A DNA stretch of 64,000 bases from Flavobacteriales bacterium. Lineage in GTDB: Bacteria > Bacteroidota > Bacteroidia > Flavobacteriales_E > Vicingaceae. Each line of letters starts with the position of its first letter. Position 1 is the stretch's first letter. Shown here one piece after another: positions 18,660 to 26,542 of the stretch. The notes below the pieces were generated by a model that saw nothing but the letters and a program-made list of their open reading frames with translations, did not search any database and had not been told where the DNA came from. The stretch spans positions 34,308-98,307 of the forward strand of contig JABTUP010000012.1 of the NCBI GenBank assembly GCA_015075325.1. Direction: 5' to 3'. Made by a program: the position numbers and the translations under genes.

Positions 18660-19535
18660 TTATTTAGAACACGCTGATTTAATTTGTCTTTTGTAAATGT
18701 CTTCTTTAACACATTTTCTTTTTCTTTCAATAAACATTAAAAGAATAATTGAAACGATTACAAGAAAAGCTACACCGCCACCATACAATAAAATGTTATC
18801 ATTATATGCTCTTTGGTGACTGTAAACATCTTCTTTACTTACACTATTAAAGAATGCAGCTAATTGGAAAATTTCTTTTTCAGTTAATGGGTTATCTTTG
18901 TAAGATGATGCCATTGCTGGAAATGGAGGAGCACTTAAAATTCCGTTGATACCTGCAGAACCCATTCGTTCGTAAACTTTGGTTAAGTCTTTTGCCAATA
19001 AACCACCTGCTACTAAATCGTCGTGATTAACATTGTGACAAGAGATACAAGATACACCACCGTTTTCTAAACGTTGTTTTCCAGAAAAAATGTTTAATCC
19101 TGCTAAAACAGCTTCTTTTGATGCGTTTGCAGGGTCTAAAGCTGGATCAGCTGCTGGTGCTGCTTCAACTGGTGCTGCTTCTGTAGTTTCAGCAACAGCT
19201 TCAGCAGGACTGTTTGCTGCAATGTGCGAAATAATTGCTTTAATATCGGCATCCGATACATTTTGATTTGGCATTGGATAACCATATTCTGTAATGATTG
19301 CTTTAGCATCAGCATCTTTTTCACCAAATGCTTGAGCATTTTTTACAAAATTGATAATCCATTCTTCACTTCTTTTGGTGTTTACCCCTTTTAGGTCGGG
19401 ACCAACTAATTTACCTTTTCCGATAGAGTGGCATGCACTACAGTTTTGTTTAAACAATGCTTCTCCATCTTGAGCATTGATTGTTAAACTGTACAAAGCC
19501 ATTGAAACGGTTACTCCGATTAATTTTAGTTTCAT
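18660..19535 (-). CDS. Membrane-anchored diheme cytochrome c heading the nar operon
   Basis: A 291-residue protein with a signal peptide (about 1-21, ending TINA). The first cytochrome c domain has CSACH at 32-36 and a MPNQNVSDADI methionine region. An Ala/Pro/Glu-rich linker (about 108-135) leads to a second domain with CISCH at 163-167. One C-terminal transmembrane helix (about 255-272) and a basic tail follow. It lies 32 bases before narG and shares the Fnr-type promoter region. Thermus nitrate reductase has a comparable leading diheme cytochrome (NarC), so a role in electron transfer to or from NarI is inferred. Confidence 0.88.
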   Translation of the reverse strand: MKLKLIGVTVSMALYSLTINAQDGEALFKQNCSACHSIGKGKLVGPDLKGVNTKRSEEWIINFVKNAQAFGEKDADAKAIITEYGYPMPNQNVSDADIKAIISHIAANSPAEAVAETTEAAPVEAAPAADPALDPANASKEAVLAGLNIFSGKQRLENGGVSCISCHNVNHDDLVAGGLLAKDLTKVYERMGSAGINGILSAPPFPAMASSYKDNPLTEKEIFQLAAFFNSVSKEDVYSHQRAYNDNILLYGGGVAFLVIVSIILLMFIERKRKCVKEDIYKRQIKSACSK

Positions 19536-19594
19536 GTTCGTTGTGCTTTTAATGATTTATATCCGATTTTATTTTTACACACTTTTTTACGGTA

Positions 19595-19637
19595 TAAAAT
19601 TCATAAAGCACAATTGAATTAAAAATGATTCATATCA
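19595..19637 (-). promoter_or_regulatory. Fnr-type activated promoter of the cytochrome c-nar operon
   Basis: Site TGATtcatATCA (19626-19637), with a weak -7 box GAATTTTA on the minus strand (19595-19602). The centres are 33 bp apart, as at the other Fnr-type promoters here. The -7 match is poorer than elsewhere, as expected for a strictly activated promoter. Confidence 0.55.
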
Positions 19638-19674
19638 TATCAAAAGATGATTTAAATCATCTTTTGATATGATA
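19633..19674. repeat. 42-bp perfect palindrome
   Basis: The arms 19633-19653 and 19654-19674 are exact reverse complements with no spacer. The centre is TGATttaaATCA (19648-19659), the best form of the Fnr-type site in this window. It could be a strong regulator site, a cruciform, or both. Confidence 0.85.
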
Positions 19675-19719
19675 CAAAACAGAAAGGTTGTTTTACATCA
19701 TACAACTTGGAATTGCTTG

Positions 19720-19752
19720 TTGGACGTACCATTCGAGTACTCCGTATCTTTG
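19720..19752 (+). promoter_or_regulatory. Orphan + strand promoter
   Basis: TTG (19720-19722), 22 bases, TATCTTTG (19745-19752). It points at a gap with no + strand gene and at the 3' end of the Crp/Fnr gene. It may drive a small RNA or antisense transcript. Confidence 0.4.
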
Positions 19753-19812
19753 CAAATGGTATCGCTTATCTATTTAAATGTGAGTTCGATTTACGAGCAA
19801 AATGCTAAGTGT

Positions 19813-19855
19813 TGTCTGTTTGAGTGAATTTTACAAAAATTCACTCAAACAGACA
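19813..19855. other. Long perfect hairpin after the Crp/Fnr gene
   Basis: Stem of 20 bp (19813-19832 with 19836-19855) and a loop ACA. No T-run on either side. It lies 50 bases past the stop of the minus-strand Crp/Fnr gene and about 55 bases past the predicted start of the + strand promoter. Confidence 0.8.
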
Positions 19856-19904
19856 TAAGATAATACTATTAAAGTATAATTTGCCTTTAACTGGTTAAAG
19901 ATGG

Positions 19905-20573
19905 TTATTTTGAAACTGTTCGTTGGTTTGCAATGCTTACCAGTTTTTTATAATCGGAAATACGAATGGATTTGGCTTCGAGTTCAATTACTTTTTCTTT
20001 GTTTAATTCGCTCAACACCCTAATTACTGTTTCGTATGTGGTGTTTACTATTGCAGCATAATCTTTTCTACTAATGGTAAAGCTTAGTTTTAAAGGGTCT
20101 TTAGCATCAGGACCAAACACATTAAAATTCATTAGAATTGCCTGGGCAATTTTGTTTTTAACAGGAACTAAATTGTTTTTTTCTTCAGAATGTCTTAATT
20201 CTTCGGCAAAAAACATCATCAATTGGTAGGTAAATTCGGTATTTGCTCTTGCAAGTATGTTAAAAATATCTAAAGGAATAAAGGTAACTTTTGTTTTAGT
20301 GTAAGAAAATGCCGATACTGGATAGTTCCAATCACCACCAAAACCTCTATGTCCAATTACAGAACCATCGGCTGCTAAACGAATGATGATTTCTTTTTTA
20401 TCCTCTGCTGTGCTAAATATTTTAACTTTTCCGTTGTTAACTATATAAAGCCCTTTTACAGGTTCACCTTCTTTAAAAATGTAACTATTTGCTTCGAATT
20501 CAAAAATTATTTTATGAAAATCGACAAATTGTTGCCATTCTTTTGAGCAATGTTGTTTTAAAAAAGAATCCAT
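19905..20573 (-). CDS. Crp/Fnr-family regulator without a cysteine cluster
   Basis: A 222-residue regulator. A cyclic-nucleotide-type sensor barrel (about 25-120; FKEGEPVKGLYIVNNGKVKIF and GSVIGHRGFGGDW) and a dimer helix (ELRHSEEKNN) precede an HTH_Crp domain (about 150-215; TISRKDYAAIVNTTYETVIRVLSELNKEKVI). Only one cysteine is near the N-terminus, so an iron-sulfur oxygen sensor is unlikely. A heme or NO sensor of the DNR/NnrR kind is possible but not shown. It lies between the nar operon and moaA, with its own promoter (-7 box TAACTTTG at 20597-20604). Confidence 0.9.
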   Translation of the reverse strand: MDSFLKQHCSKEWQQFVDFHKIIFEFEANSYIFKEGEPVKGLYIVNNGKVKIFSTAEDKKEIIIRLAADGSVIGHRGFGGDWNYPVSAFSYTKTKVTFIPLDIFNILARANTEFTYQLMMFFAEELRHSEEKNNLVPVKNKIAQAILMNFNVFGPDAKDPLKLSFTISRKDYAAIVNTTYETVIRVLSELNKEKVIELEAKSIRISDYKKLVSIANQRTVSK

Positions 20574-20596
20574 TTATTGTACTATTAATTTTACTT

Positions 20597-20639
20597 CAAA
20601 GTTAGAATTAATTAGCAAAGCAAACCATGATTTTTAGCA
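20597..20639 (-). promoter_or_regulatory. Promoter of the first Crp/Fnr gene with a weak Fnr-type site
   Basis: Perfect -7 box TAACTTTG on the minus strand (20597-20604). A one-mismatch site TGATttttAGCA at 20628-20639 has its centre exactly 33 bp upstream. Confidence 0.5.
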
Positions 20640-20657
20640 GTATTAACAAGAAATTAG

Positions 20658-21665
20658 CTAACCTCCAATAGTTGTCATGTTTCTGTTTTTGGTAAAGTTA
20701 TCTTCATTAAAAAAATCTTCGTTGGTTTCCATGCCTCCTCTAACTTTAAATTTATGAAGTATTCCTTTTTTGATGTGTTCGGCAATATTTTCACCGTTTC
20801 TTAATGGGGTTAGTAAATCGGTTTCGGTTGATGAAAATAAACAGTTTTTAATTCTGCCATTTGCTGTTAGTCTTATTCTGTTGCAGCTATCGCAAAACGG
20901 ATTGGAAACCGTGCTAATTACCCCAAATTCGCCTTTAAAACCGTTTATTCTAAAATTTTTAGCTGTTCCGTTTTTCTTGCTTTTTAAGGTAATGATGTTT
21001 TCTTCCGAAAACCGTTCTTTTGCTACTTTTAAAATATCGTCTAACGTAATTATTTTTTCGGTATTCCATTTGTTTCCATCAAAGGGCATAAATTCAATAA
21101 AACGAATGGCAATGTTTCTGTTTTTGGTAAACGCAATAAAATCGGCAATTTCATCATCATTTGTTCCTTTAATAATGACGTTATTTATTTTTACGTTAAA
21201 GCCATTTTTTTCGTACAAATCAATATTGCTTAAAACCTTATCGAAATAATCTCTTCGGGTAATTTGCTCAAATTTTTCTTTATTGAGGGTATCTAAACTA
21301 ATGTTGATGTCTTTTACTCCACATTTATTAAATAAATCGATGTATTTTTCTAACAAAATTCCGTTGGTGGTAATGCCCAAACTAATAGGAAGTTGCGAGA
21401 GTTCTTCAATTATTTTTTCGATGTTTTTTTTAAGTAATGGCTCGCCACCAGTTAGCCTAATTTTTTTTACTCCTAATTGAACAAACTGTTGTGCTATTGC
21501 AATAACTTCTTCGTGCGACATTAAATTCGATTTCTCGGAAAGTACAATTCCATCTTCAGGCATACAATAAAAACACCGCAAGTTGCATCGCTCGGTTAAC
21601 GAAATACGCAAGTAATCGTGAATTCTTCCAAATTGGTCGGCAATATGTTCGGTTGGGTTAATCAT
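20658..21665 (-). CDS. moaA: GTP 3',8-cyclase
   Basis: Radical SAM enzyme for the first step of molybdenum cofactor synthesis. The N-terminal cluster motif is ERCNLRCFYC (CX3CX2C), the C-terminal second cluster is CDSCNRIRLTANGRIKNC, and the protein ends in the required GG (MTTIGG). The frame can be extended to 21707. I choose the ATG at 21665 (MINPTEHIADQFGRIHDYLR, 335 residues) because it fits family length and leaves a four-base gap after the hemerythrin gene instead of a 38-base overlap. It is probably co-transcribed from the Fnr-type promoter at 22435-22477. Confidence 0.93.
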   Translation of the reverse strand: MINPTEHIADQFGRIHDYLRISLTERCNLRCFYCMPEDGIVLSEKSNLMSHEEVIAIAQQFVQLGVKKIRLTGGEPLLKKNIEKIIEELSQLPISLGITTNGILLEKYIDLFNKCGVKDINISLDTLNKEKFEQITRRDYFDKVLSNIDLYEKNGFNVKINNVIIKGTNDDEIADFIAFTKNRNIAIRFIEFMPFDGNKWNTEKIITLDDILKVAKERFSEENIITLKSKKNGTAKNFRINGFKGEFGVISTVSNPFCDSCNRIRLTANGRIKNCLFSSTETDLLTPLRNGENIAEHIKKGILHKFKVRGGMETNEDFFNEDNFTKNRNMTTIGG

Positions 21666-21669
21666 AGTA

Positions 21670-22404
21670 TTAATGGTGATGATGATGTCCGTCGTGATTT
21701 TCTTCAACCACTTCTGCCATGGCTTGCATTTCGTTTAAAATTTGATTGAATTGTTGCGAAGATAGGTATTTTTGTGCTAAAGGAAACAAGGTATTGTCTT
21801 CTCTAAAAATGTGTAACCTAATTAGTTCAATCAATTCTTTTGCATTGTTGTAAGCCACATCGTAGGTAAACATTTTCGATTGTTCGTCTCTAAAACGAGG
21901 AGCTAAGCCAAGCAAATTAAAGGTTAGTGCTCCTAATTGGATAAACTTAACATGGTCGTCTTCCATAATATCAACGGCAGTAACTGGGTTTTTACCAGTG
22001 CCATGCTCGTTGTTCGATAAAAGAGCCTTTTGCAAAACAGGAAACAACACTTTTTCTTCTTTTCTATTGTGAGGCAACAAATGGTTGTCGAAAAAATCGA
22101 AAAACTTTTTAAAACCGTCGTTTACCTCGTTGTTTAAAACATACCCTAATTCTTTGAATTGCGATATTGATTTTTCAAACACATCTAAAACGACACCCAA
22201 TTCTTCGTGTTCCTTTTTTAATATGGTTAAACTTTCGTTTAATTCTCCGTTTTCTAATTCAATGGTGGCGTATGATGAGTATGCATCAGGCGGATCCATT
22301 GGCGATAATTCTTCGTTATCAATTTCTATATCTTTTTCGCCAATGGCTTTAACTGGATCAACTTCTTTTAATCTTTTGCCGGTTTCTCTATCAACTATTT
22401 TCAT
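21670..22404 (-). CDS. Hemerythrin HHE-domain protein
   Basis: A 244-residue protein. Two HHE-type metal-binding halves lie at about 60-225: KKEHEELG, HLLPHNRKEEKVLFP, MEDDHVKFIQ and HIFREDNTLFP. They should hold a di-iron site. An acidic N-terminal segment of 50 residues and a His-rich tail (HDGHHHHH) are unusual additions. HHE proteins of this sort bind oxygen or NO, or repair iron centres (RIC/YtfE). It is controlled by an Fnr-type promoter and is followed at once by moaA, so it belongs to the nitrate/NO response. Confidence 0.87.
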   Translation of the reverse strand: MKIVDRETGKRLKEVDPVKAIGEKDIEIDNEELSPMDPPDAYSSYATIELENGELNESLTILKKEHEELGVVLDVFEKSISQFKELGYVLNNEVNDGFKKFFDFFDNHLLPHNRKEEKVLFPVLQKALLSNNEHGTGKNPVTAVDIMEDDHVKFIQLGALTFNLLGLAPRFRDEQSKMFTYDVAYNNAKELIELIRLHIFREDNTLFPLAQKYLSSQQFNQILNEMQAMAEVVEENHDGHHHHH

Positions 22405-22434
22405 GGGATAATTCTTTTAGCGTTATATTTTTGA

Positions 22435-22477
22435 TAAAATTACGACAGCAAAAACTCCTGCAAAATGATTTAAATCA
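22435..22477 (-). promoter_or_regulatory. Fnr-type activated promoter of the hemerythrin-moaA operon
   Basis: Site TGATttaaATCA (22466-22477) and a minus-strand -7 box TAATTTTA (22435-22442). Centres 33 bp apart. The transcript start should be near 22429, 25 bases before the ATG. Confidence 0.72.
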
Positions 22478-22602
22478 TATTTTGAACTTATGGCTTATTT
22501 TGTTTTAGTTCTGTTATTTTTACCACAAGTGAGAGCTTTGCTGTAGATAAGCGAATGGAATGATGTGTTATGTATGAAACGAGTTATTTCGAATTTTGAG
22601 AA

Positions 22603-22622
22603 CTAAGTAACCACACACATTG
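22603..22622 (+). repeat. Direct repeat, left copy flanking the Fic gene
   Basis: A 20-base sequence beginning ctaagtaaccac and ending cacattg. It matches 23597-23616 in 19 of 20 positions, 994 bases away. The Fic gene lies between the copies. Confidence 0.75.
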
Positions 22623-22639
22623 CCAAGGACTTTCCTTAA

Positions 22640-23518
22640 TCATTCTTCGTAGTAATATGAGTAATCAATGCCTTTCATAAACATTTCTCTGTCGTTAATT
22701 TTATCGGTAAGAGCACTTTTTAAAAGCTGAGCTAAAACAGTATAATCAACAGTACTGATAATCATGGCGTTCATATAATTTTGTTTGCTGATTTTACTCC
22801 AATCCACACATTTTTTAAGTTCTTTTTTTAGCATCAAATCCAGCCATATTCTTGTGCTTCTGCCATTGCCTTCCATAAAAGGATGTGCTTTGTTCATGGC
22901 AGCATACTTTTGAATAATCTCTTCAAAGGTTATTTGCGTCATGGCATCTATTTGGAGTAAAGTGGCTTTTAAATGCTTTGCATAAACAAATGAATACCCT
23001 CCTTTTGAAATACTTTTTTCCCTTATTTGCCCTGCAAAATCAAATAAGCCTCCAAACAAATATGCATGTATTTGTTGTAAGCCTTTTGTAGTGCCTACTT
23101 CAAATTCTTGAATGAGATTACTCTCAAATAGAGTATAAGCCTTTTTTTTGCTTTGACCGTCAATGCTGGTATCACTGTATAAAAACCAATCTAAAAACTT
23201 CATTGCCCTGTTGTTGGGAAAATGTTTGGCTAATTCTACAACCCCATTGCTGTCCAATGTGTCCGTCAAATATTTTTTCCCATCGGCAGCCGTTAATTTC
23301 AGTTGGTTAGTGCCACTAACCAACTGATTATTTTCTTTCTTCAGTTTTGTTTTTAAGTATTTCCAATAGTTACGAACTTTTGCATAATTGGATTCTTCAT
23401 TTAGCACACCTACAATATCTAAAACACTAAATCTCCATTGGGCATTTTCATCGTCCCAAATGGCACGCACCTCCTGGTCATCAAAAAAACGAATCGATAT
23501 TTTTAGTAGTTCTTTCAT
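22640..23518 (-). CDS. Bro-N / Fic-domain protein
   Basis: A 292-residue protein of two parts. The N-terminal part (about 10-115: [19 protein letters not shown] and [13 protein letters not shown]) resembles the Bro-N domain of phage antirepressors. The C-terminal part is a Fic domain with the catalytic loop [12 protein letters not shown] at 212-223, which transfers AMP or another phosphoryl group to protein side chains. No clear inhibitory motif was recognised. Such fused proteins occur in accessory islands, often beside restriction systems. It is bracketed by near-identical 20-base direct repeats. Target unknown. Confidence 0.85.
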   Translation of the reverse strand: MKELLKISIRFFDDQEVRAIWDDENAQWRFSVLDIVGVLNEESNYAKVRNYWKYLKTKLKKENNQLVSGTNQLKLTAADGKKYLTDTLDSNGVVELAKHFPNNRAMKFLDWFLYSDTSIDGQSKKKAYTLFESNLIQEFEVGTTKGLQQIHAYLFGGLFDFAGQIREKSISKGGYSFVYAKHLKATLLQIDAMTQITFEEIIQKYAAMNKAHPFMEGNGRSTRIWLDLMLKKELKKCVDWSKISKQNYMNAMIISTVDYTVLAQLLKSALTDKINDREMFMKGIDYSYYYEE

Positions 23519-23596
23519 ATTTTGTTTTCTCTTTGCTCTATTGCTCAGTTATAAACATTTCAATACCACCGAAGCAGGAATTTGTTATTGTGCAAC

Positions 23597-23616
23597 CTAA
23601 GTAACCACCCACATTG
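23597..23616 (+). repeat. Direct repeat, right copy flanking the Fic gene
   Basis: The partner of 22603-22622, differing in one base. The next 50 bases (ending near 23665) hold no gene. Confidence 0.75.
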
Positions 23617-23665
23617 ACACCCCCTCTCTGTTCGTACGTTTACAGCTTAGGAAGTACGGGGGAGG

Positions 23666-24109
23666 TCATTTTCCGTATTTGTCTTTAAGTTCAAGTTTCT
23701 TTATTCGTGAGTTAATTGCTCCTATGTTTCGTCCAAATATTTCTGCAAGTTCTTTCGCTTTTTTACCTTCACAAAATAACAATTCAAGTTTATTGTCGTC
23801 TTCTTCTGTCCAAGGTAAATATGCCTGCTTATGTGTTTCTCTGATTTTCTCTACCGAATATGTTTTGCCGTCAGTTTGCTTTGGCTCTTTAAGTTCTTTG
23901 AATTTTGTCAGCGACTTTTTAAGCGTTTCAACAAAGTCTTTTAAATCTTCGTCAAAAATCATTAGTCTGTGGTGTTCAAAGCCCGAAGCTGTCTTTTTAC
24001 TTTCGGAAATTTTTAGATACAAGTCACCTTTCTCACTCTTCTTGATATCAAAAAAGTAAGTCCGTGAACCTTTGGTTATTTTGTCGCTGAATATTTCGTT
24101 GTCGTGCAT
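23666..24109 (-). CDS. DUF3276/PUR-alpha-like protein with C-terminal HTH
   Basis: A 147-residue protein. Residues 1-75 (SRTYFFDIKKSEKGDLYLKISESKK) look like the Bacteroidota DUF3276 fold, a PUR-alpha-type single-strand nucleic-acid binder. Residues about 95-147 (LPWTEEDDNKLELLFCEGKK then LAEIFGRNIGAINSRIKKLEL) look like a Myb/SANT or GcrA-like helix-turn-helix. The exact function is unknown. It lies 12 bases after the nuclease-like gene and is probably co-transcribed with it, so the two may form a small nucleic-acid module. Confidence 0.65.
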   Translation of the reverse strand: MHDNEIFSDKITKGSRTYFFDIKKSEKGDLYLKISESKKTASGFEHHRLMIFDEDLKDFVETLKKSLTKFKELKEPKQTDGKTYSVEKIRETHKQAYLPWTEEDDNKLELLFCEGKKAKELAEIFGRNIGAINSRIKKLELKDKYGK

Positions 24110-24121
24110 TACCGTTTTTAG

Positions 24122-25051
24122 TTATCTAATTCGTAATCCAATTCTATCGTTGTCAATGTATATGTTGTTTTCGTTTGTGTCAAAGATAAAAGGTTTTGTA
24201 TTTCTTGTTATTCCATTTTTCCCATATTCCTCAATGTTTTCGGGAAGAATAAGTCTTGGTCGGAAATAGTGAAAAAATTCGTGATGCCAATGATGAAAAA
24301 AAGGATAATCGTCAAAGTCACGAAAATATTTAAAGAGTTTGTCTGGTGAAAAAGCTACTTCATAAAACTTTTCGTCTTGATAAGTTACTCTGTTTACTTC
24401 AAAATAGTTTGTATTTATGAATTTTGAAAGGTTGTCATAAAACTTAGCAGAACTTTTTCGTAAACCCTCATTGTCGTATTCAATATTCTCATTGAAAGGG
24501 TCGTGATAATTACACATCACGTTATTGTATAGGTTATACGAAACACAAGCAACGGAAAAATTTCTTGGATAATTACCCGAACTTGCCTGTCTTTTATGGT
24601 CAGCCATATTTCCCGGGTTGTTTTGTTGTCTGCCTTTTGCTTCAAGAGTAAATACCGCATTTTGAGAAAACGCAACAAGGTCAGGTCGCTGTCCCCGCAT
24701 TGGTCTTGGTGCAACAGCTTCATAATTTAGAGTTAAAAAACTTCCGTCAATTCTTTTAGAAAGAAAGTCCGCTATTGCTTTACCTGCAATGTTTGAAAAA
24801 TGATTTTGTTCTGTCGGGTCAGATAAAATTCTTGGCGGTAAAGAAAAACGATTATTATTGTAAAAGTCCTGTCGTTGTAAATAGTAACTGTAATGAAAAA
24901 ACATTCCCAATGTTCTCATTATGTTGCTGGGCTTAATTCTGTAACCTTGTCCTGCAAACGCCATATGTTTTGCAAACGCAAGTCTTGTCAGTCTGTGCGT
25001 TTGATTATGTGTTGCTCCTGTTTGGTCTATGTATTCTACTGCTATGTTCAT
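24122..25051 (-). CDS. Putative PD-(D/E)xK nuclease-like protein
   Basis: A 309-residue protein without a recognised name. Residues 122-140 (RPDLVAF then FTLEAKG) place D124 and E137-x-K139 in the spacing of a PD-(D/E)xK nuclease core. The segment before it is rich in aromatic residues (FFHYSYYLQRQDFYNNN). It could be a restriction-like or repair nuclease. The gene pairs with the DUF3276-HTH protein. Base composition is similar to the neighbours. The fold call rests on one motif only. Confidence 0.5.
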   Translation of the reverse strand: MNIAVEYIDQTGATHNQTHRLTRLAFAKHMAFAGQGYRIKPSNIMRTLGMFFHYSYYLQRQDFYNNNRFSLPPRILSDPTEQNHFSNIAGKAIADFLSKRIDGSFLTLNYEAVAPRPMRGQRPDLVAFSQNAVFTLEAKGRQQNNPGNMADHKRQASSGNYPRNFSVACVSYNLYNNVMCNYHDPFNENIEYDNEGLRKSSAKFYDNLSKFINTNYFEVNRVTYQDEKFYEVAFSPDKLFKYFRDFDDYPFFHHWHHEFFHYFRPRLILPENIEEYGKNGITRNTKPFIFDTNENNIYIDNDRIGLRIR

Positions 25052-25090
25052 TTTTGTTGTGTTGCTCTAAAATGGCAGCTAACTTGTTTA

Positions 25091-25158
25091 TATGCCTGAT
25101 AAAAACCCTATTTTATCAGGCATATCTCTCAAAATACAGATAGATATGCCTGATAAGG
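25091..25158. repeat. Triple ATGCCTGATAA repeat with hairpin
   Basis: ATGCCTGATAAAA (25092-25104) is followed by its reverse complement TTTTATCAGGCAT (25111-25123), giving a 13-bp stem and a six-base loop. A third, direct copy ATGCCTGATAA starts at about 25146. It lies between the nuclease-like gene and the peroxidase gene, outside any gene. Confidence 0.7.
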
Positions 25159-25268
25159 TATCAGACTTATCTTTTCAAAAATATTAATTAATTTGTTATA
25201 AATCAGCAAAATTGCTTTCAACTTGCTTTTCCTACACCACCTATTGCTTTGTAGTTTTAAAACTAAAA

Positions 25269-26372
25269 TTAAGGAGCCTGAAAGTTTGGGTTTGCAATAA
25301 AAGTGCTGTCGGTGAGTGTTTTTAAAAATGCAATTAAATCGGCTTTATCTGCGGCATTGAGTTGAGCACCACCTTGTCCAATTTTTTGCATTAGTGGGTC
25401 AACATAATCCGATTGCTGCAAGCCATGGCTATAAAAATCAATTACTTCTTCGAGGGTTGCATAACGGTTGTCGTGCATGTAAGGAGCTGTTAATGCAATG
25501 TTTCGTAAGGTTGGTGTTTTAAATTTTCCAATATCGTTGGGGTTGTTGGTAACATTATAACGTCCTAAATCTACTCCAGTAAATGTGGCATTTAGTGCAT
25601 TGTTGTGGTATTCTAAATCGGTCCAAAGAGGGTTTGCAGCGTTTCCGTGGCAATGAAAACAATCGGCTTTATCTTCTGCCATAAAAATATTGTAGCCGTT
25701 GAGTTCTTGAGGAGTTAAACTTATTTCGCCACGTAAAAACTTATCGAATTTTGCATTGTTCGACACCATGGTTCGTAAAAATTGTGCTAAAGCATAGCTA
25801 ATGTATTTGTTTCTAGCACTATCGGTTTGTTGGGTAATGTTAATGCCAAAAGCTTTCCAAAAGAGTTCTTGGTACTCTAAATGAGCTGCCAATCTGTTGT
25901 TTATACTATCGGTGCTTGCTGCTAAAAACGGATTGCCTTCGGCTAAATCGGCAAGAGCAACATCATCTAAATAATCGTCGGCACCAAACCAGCCCAATTT
26001 ATTGTACCAGCCCAAATTTACATGAGGCAGAATTGATGTTCCTATAGGACCCATAAAAGGCATAGAATAGCCGTATTGCGGACGGTGGCACGAAGAACAC
26101 GACCTGTTGTTGGTGCTTAAAATTTTATCGTAATACAGTTTTCTTCCCAAAACAACACCTTCGGCAGTAAGTTTATTAAAATCGGGGTTGTGCATTGGAA
26201 GAATTCCGGGTAATGCCGTTGGTGTTAAATAAGTTGGGTTGTATTCTCCCCACGGCAAAATTGGTTGAGTGGGGGTTTCAACAACTGGGGTTACTTCTAC
26301 TTTATCTTTTTTGCACGACAGCAGAAAAAGTGGAAATAAAAGAAAGAATATTAAAGGTTTGTTAACGGACAT
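25269..26372 (-). CDS. Diheme cytochrome c peroxidase-family lipoprotein
   Basis: A MauG/CcpA-family protein of 367 residues. The N-terminus MSVNKPLIFFLLFPLFLLSC is a lipoprotein signal with the lipobox cysteine at residue 20. Two heme motifs, CSSCH and CFHCH, carry the active-site and electron-entry hemes. It should reduce hydrogen peroxide in the periplasm. The frame can be read up to 26414, but I choose the ATG at 26372: it gives a proper lipobox position and lies after the predicted transcript start near 26396. The promoter is an exact Fnr-type one. Confidence 0.88.
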   Translation of the reverse strand: MSVNKPLIFFLLFPLFLLSCKKDKVEVTPVVETPTQPILPWGEYNPTYLTPTALPGILPMHNPDFNKLTAEGVVLGRKLYYDKILSTNNRSCSSCHRPQYGYSMPFMGPIGTSILPHVNLGWYNKLGWFGADDYLDDVALADLAEGNPFLAASTDSINNRLAAHLEYQELFWKAFGINITQQTDSARNKYISYALAQFLRTMVSNNAKFDKFLRGEISLTPQELNGYNIFMAEDKADCFHCHGNAANPLWTDLEYHNNALNATFTGVDLGRYNVTNNPNDIGKFKTPTLRNIALTAPYMHDNRYATLEEVIDFYSHGLQQSDYVDPLMQKIGQGGAQLNAADKADLIAFLKTLTDSTFIANPNFQAP

Positions 26373-26401
26373 AATTGGAACGGATAATGAATAACAATAA
26401 T

Positions 26402-26444
26402 CAAAGGTAATCAAATCAAGAAGGATTGATTATGATATTAATCA
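26402..26444 (-). promoter_or_regulatory. Fnr-type activated promoter of the peroxidase gene
   Basis: Site TGATattaATCA (26433-26444) and a perfect minus-strand -7 box TACCTTTG (26402-26409). Centres 33 bp apart. This is the cleanest example of the geometry in the window. Confidence 0.8.
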
Positions 26445-26457
26445 TAGTATAAAAATA

Positions 26458-26487
26458 GAAGAGGAGTGAAATTATTCACTCCTCTTC
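26458..26487 (-). terminator. Terminator of the porin gene
   Basis: A 13-bp perfect stem (26458-26470 with 26475-26487), loop of four bases, then TCTATTTTT on the minus strand. Confidence 0.8.
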
Positions 26488-26542
26488 ATCCACCTAACTA
26501 ATAGCAATTCAAAAAAATTGAATTACTCTTTTAATTGTTTAA

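Larger units (their letters stand above)
19536..19904. other. Regulatory region of the cytochrome c-narGHJI operon
   Basis: 369 bases. It holds a half-conserved Fnr-type site at 19552-19563 (TGATttatATCc), a full site at 19626-19637, a 42-bp perfect palindrome at 19633-19674 with another full site at its centre, a + strand promoter at 19720-19752, and a 20-bp stem hairpin at 19813-19855. No protein gene was found. Confidence 0.7.

Noticed and set aside
19756..19827. 23-codon leader peptide before the hairpin
   Set aside because: Its ATG lies before the predicted transcript start, so it would not be on the transcript.
25091..25158. Insertion sequence ends
   Set aside because: The repeat copies do not flank a transposase and show no target duplication.
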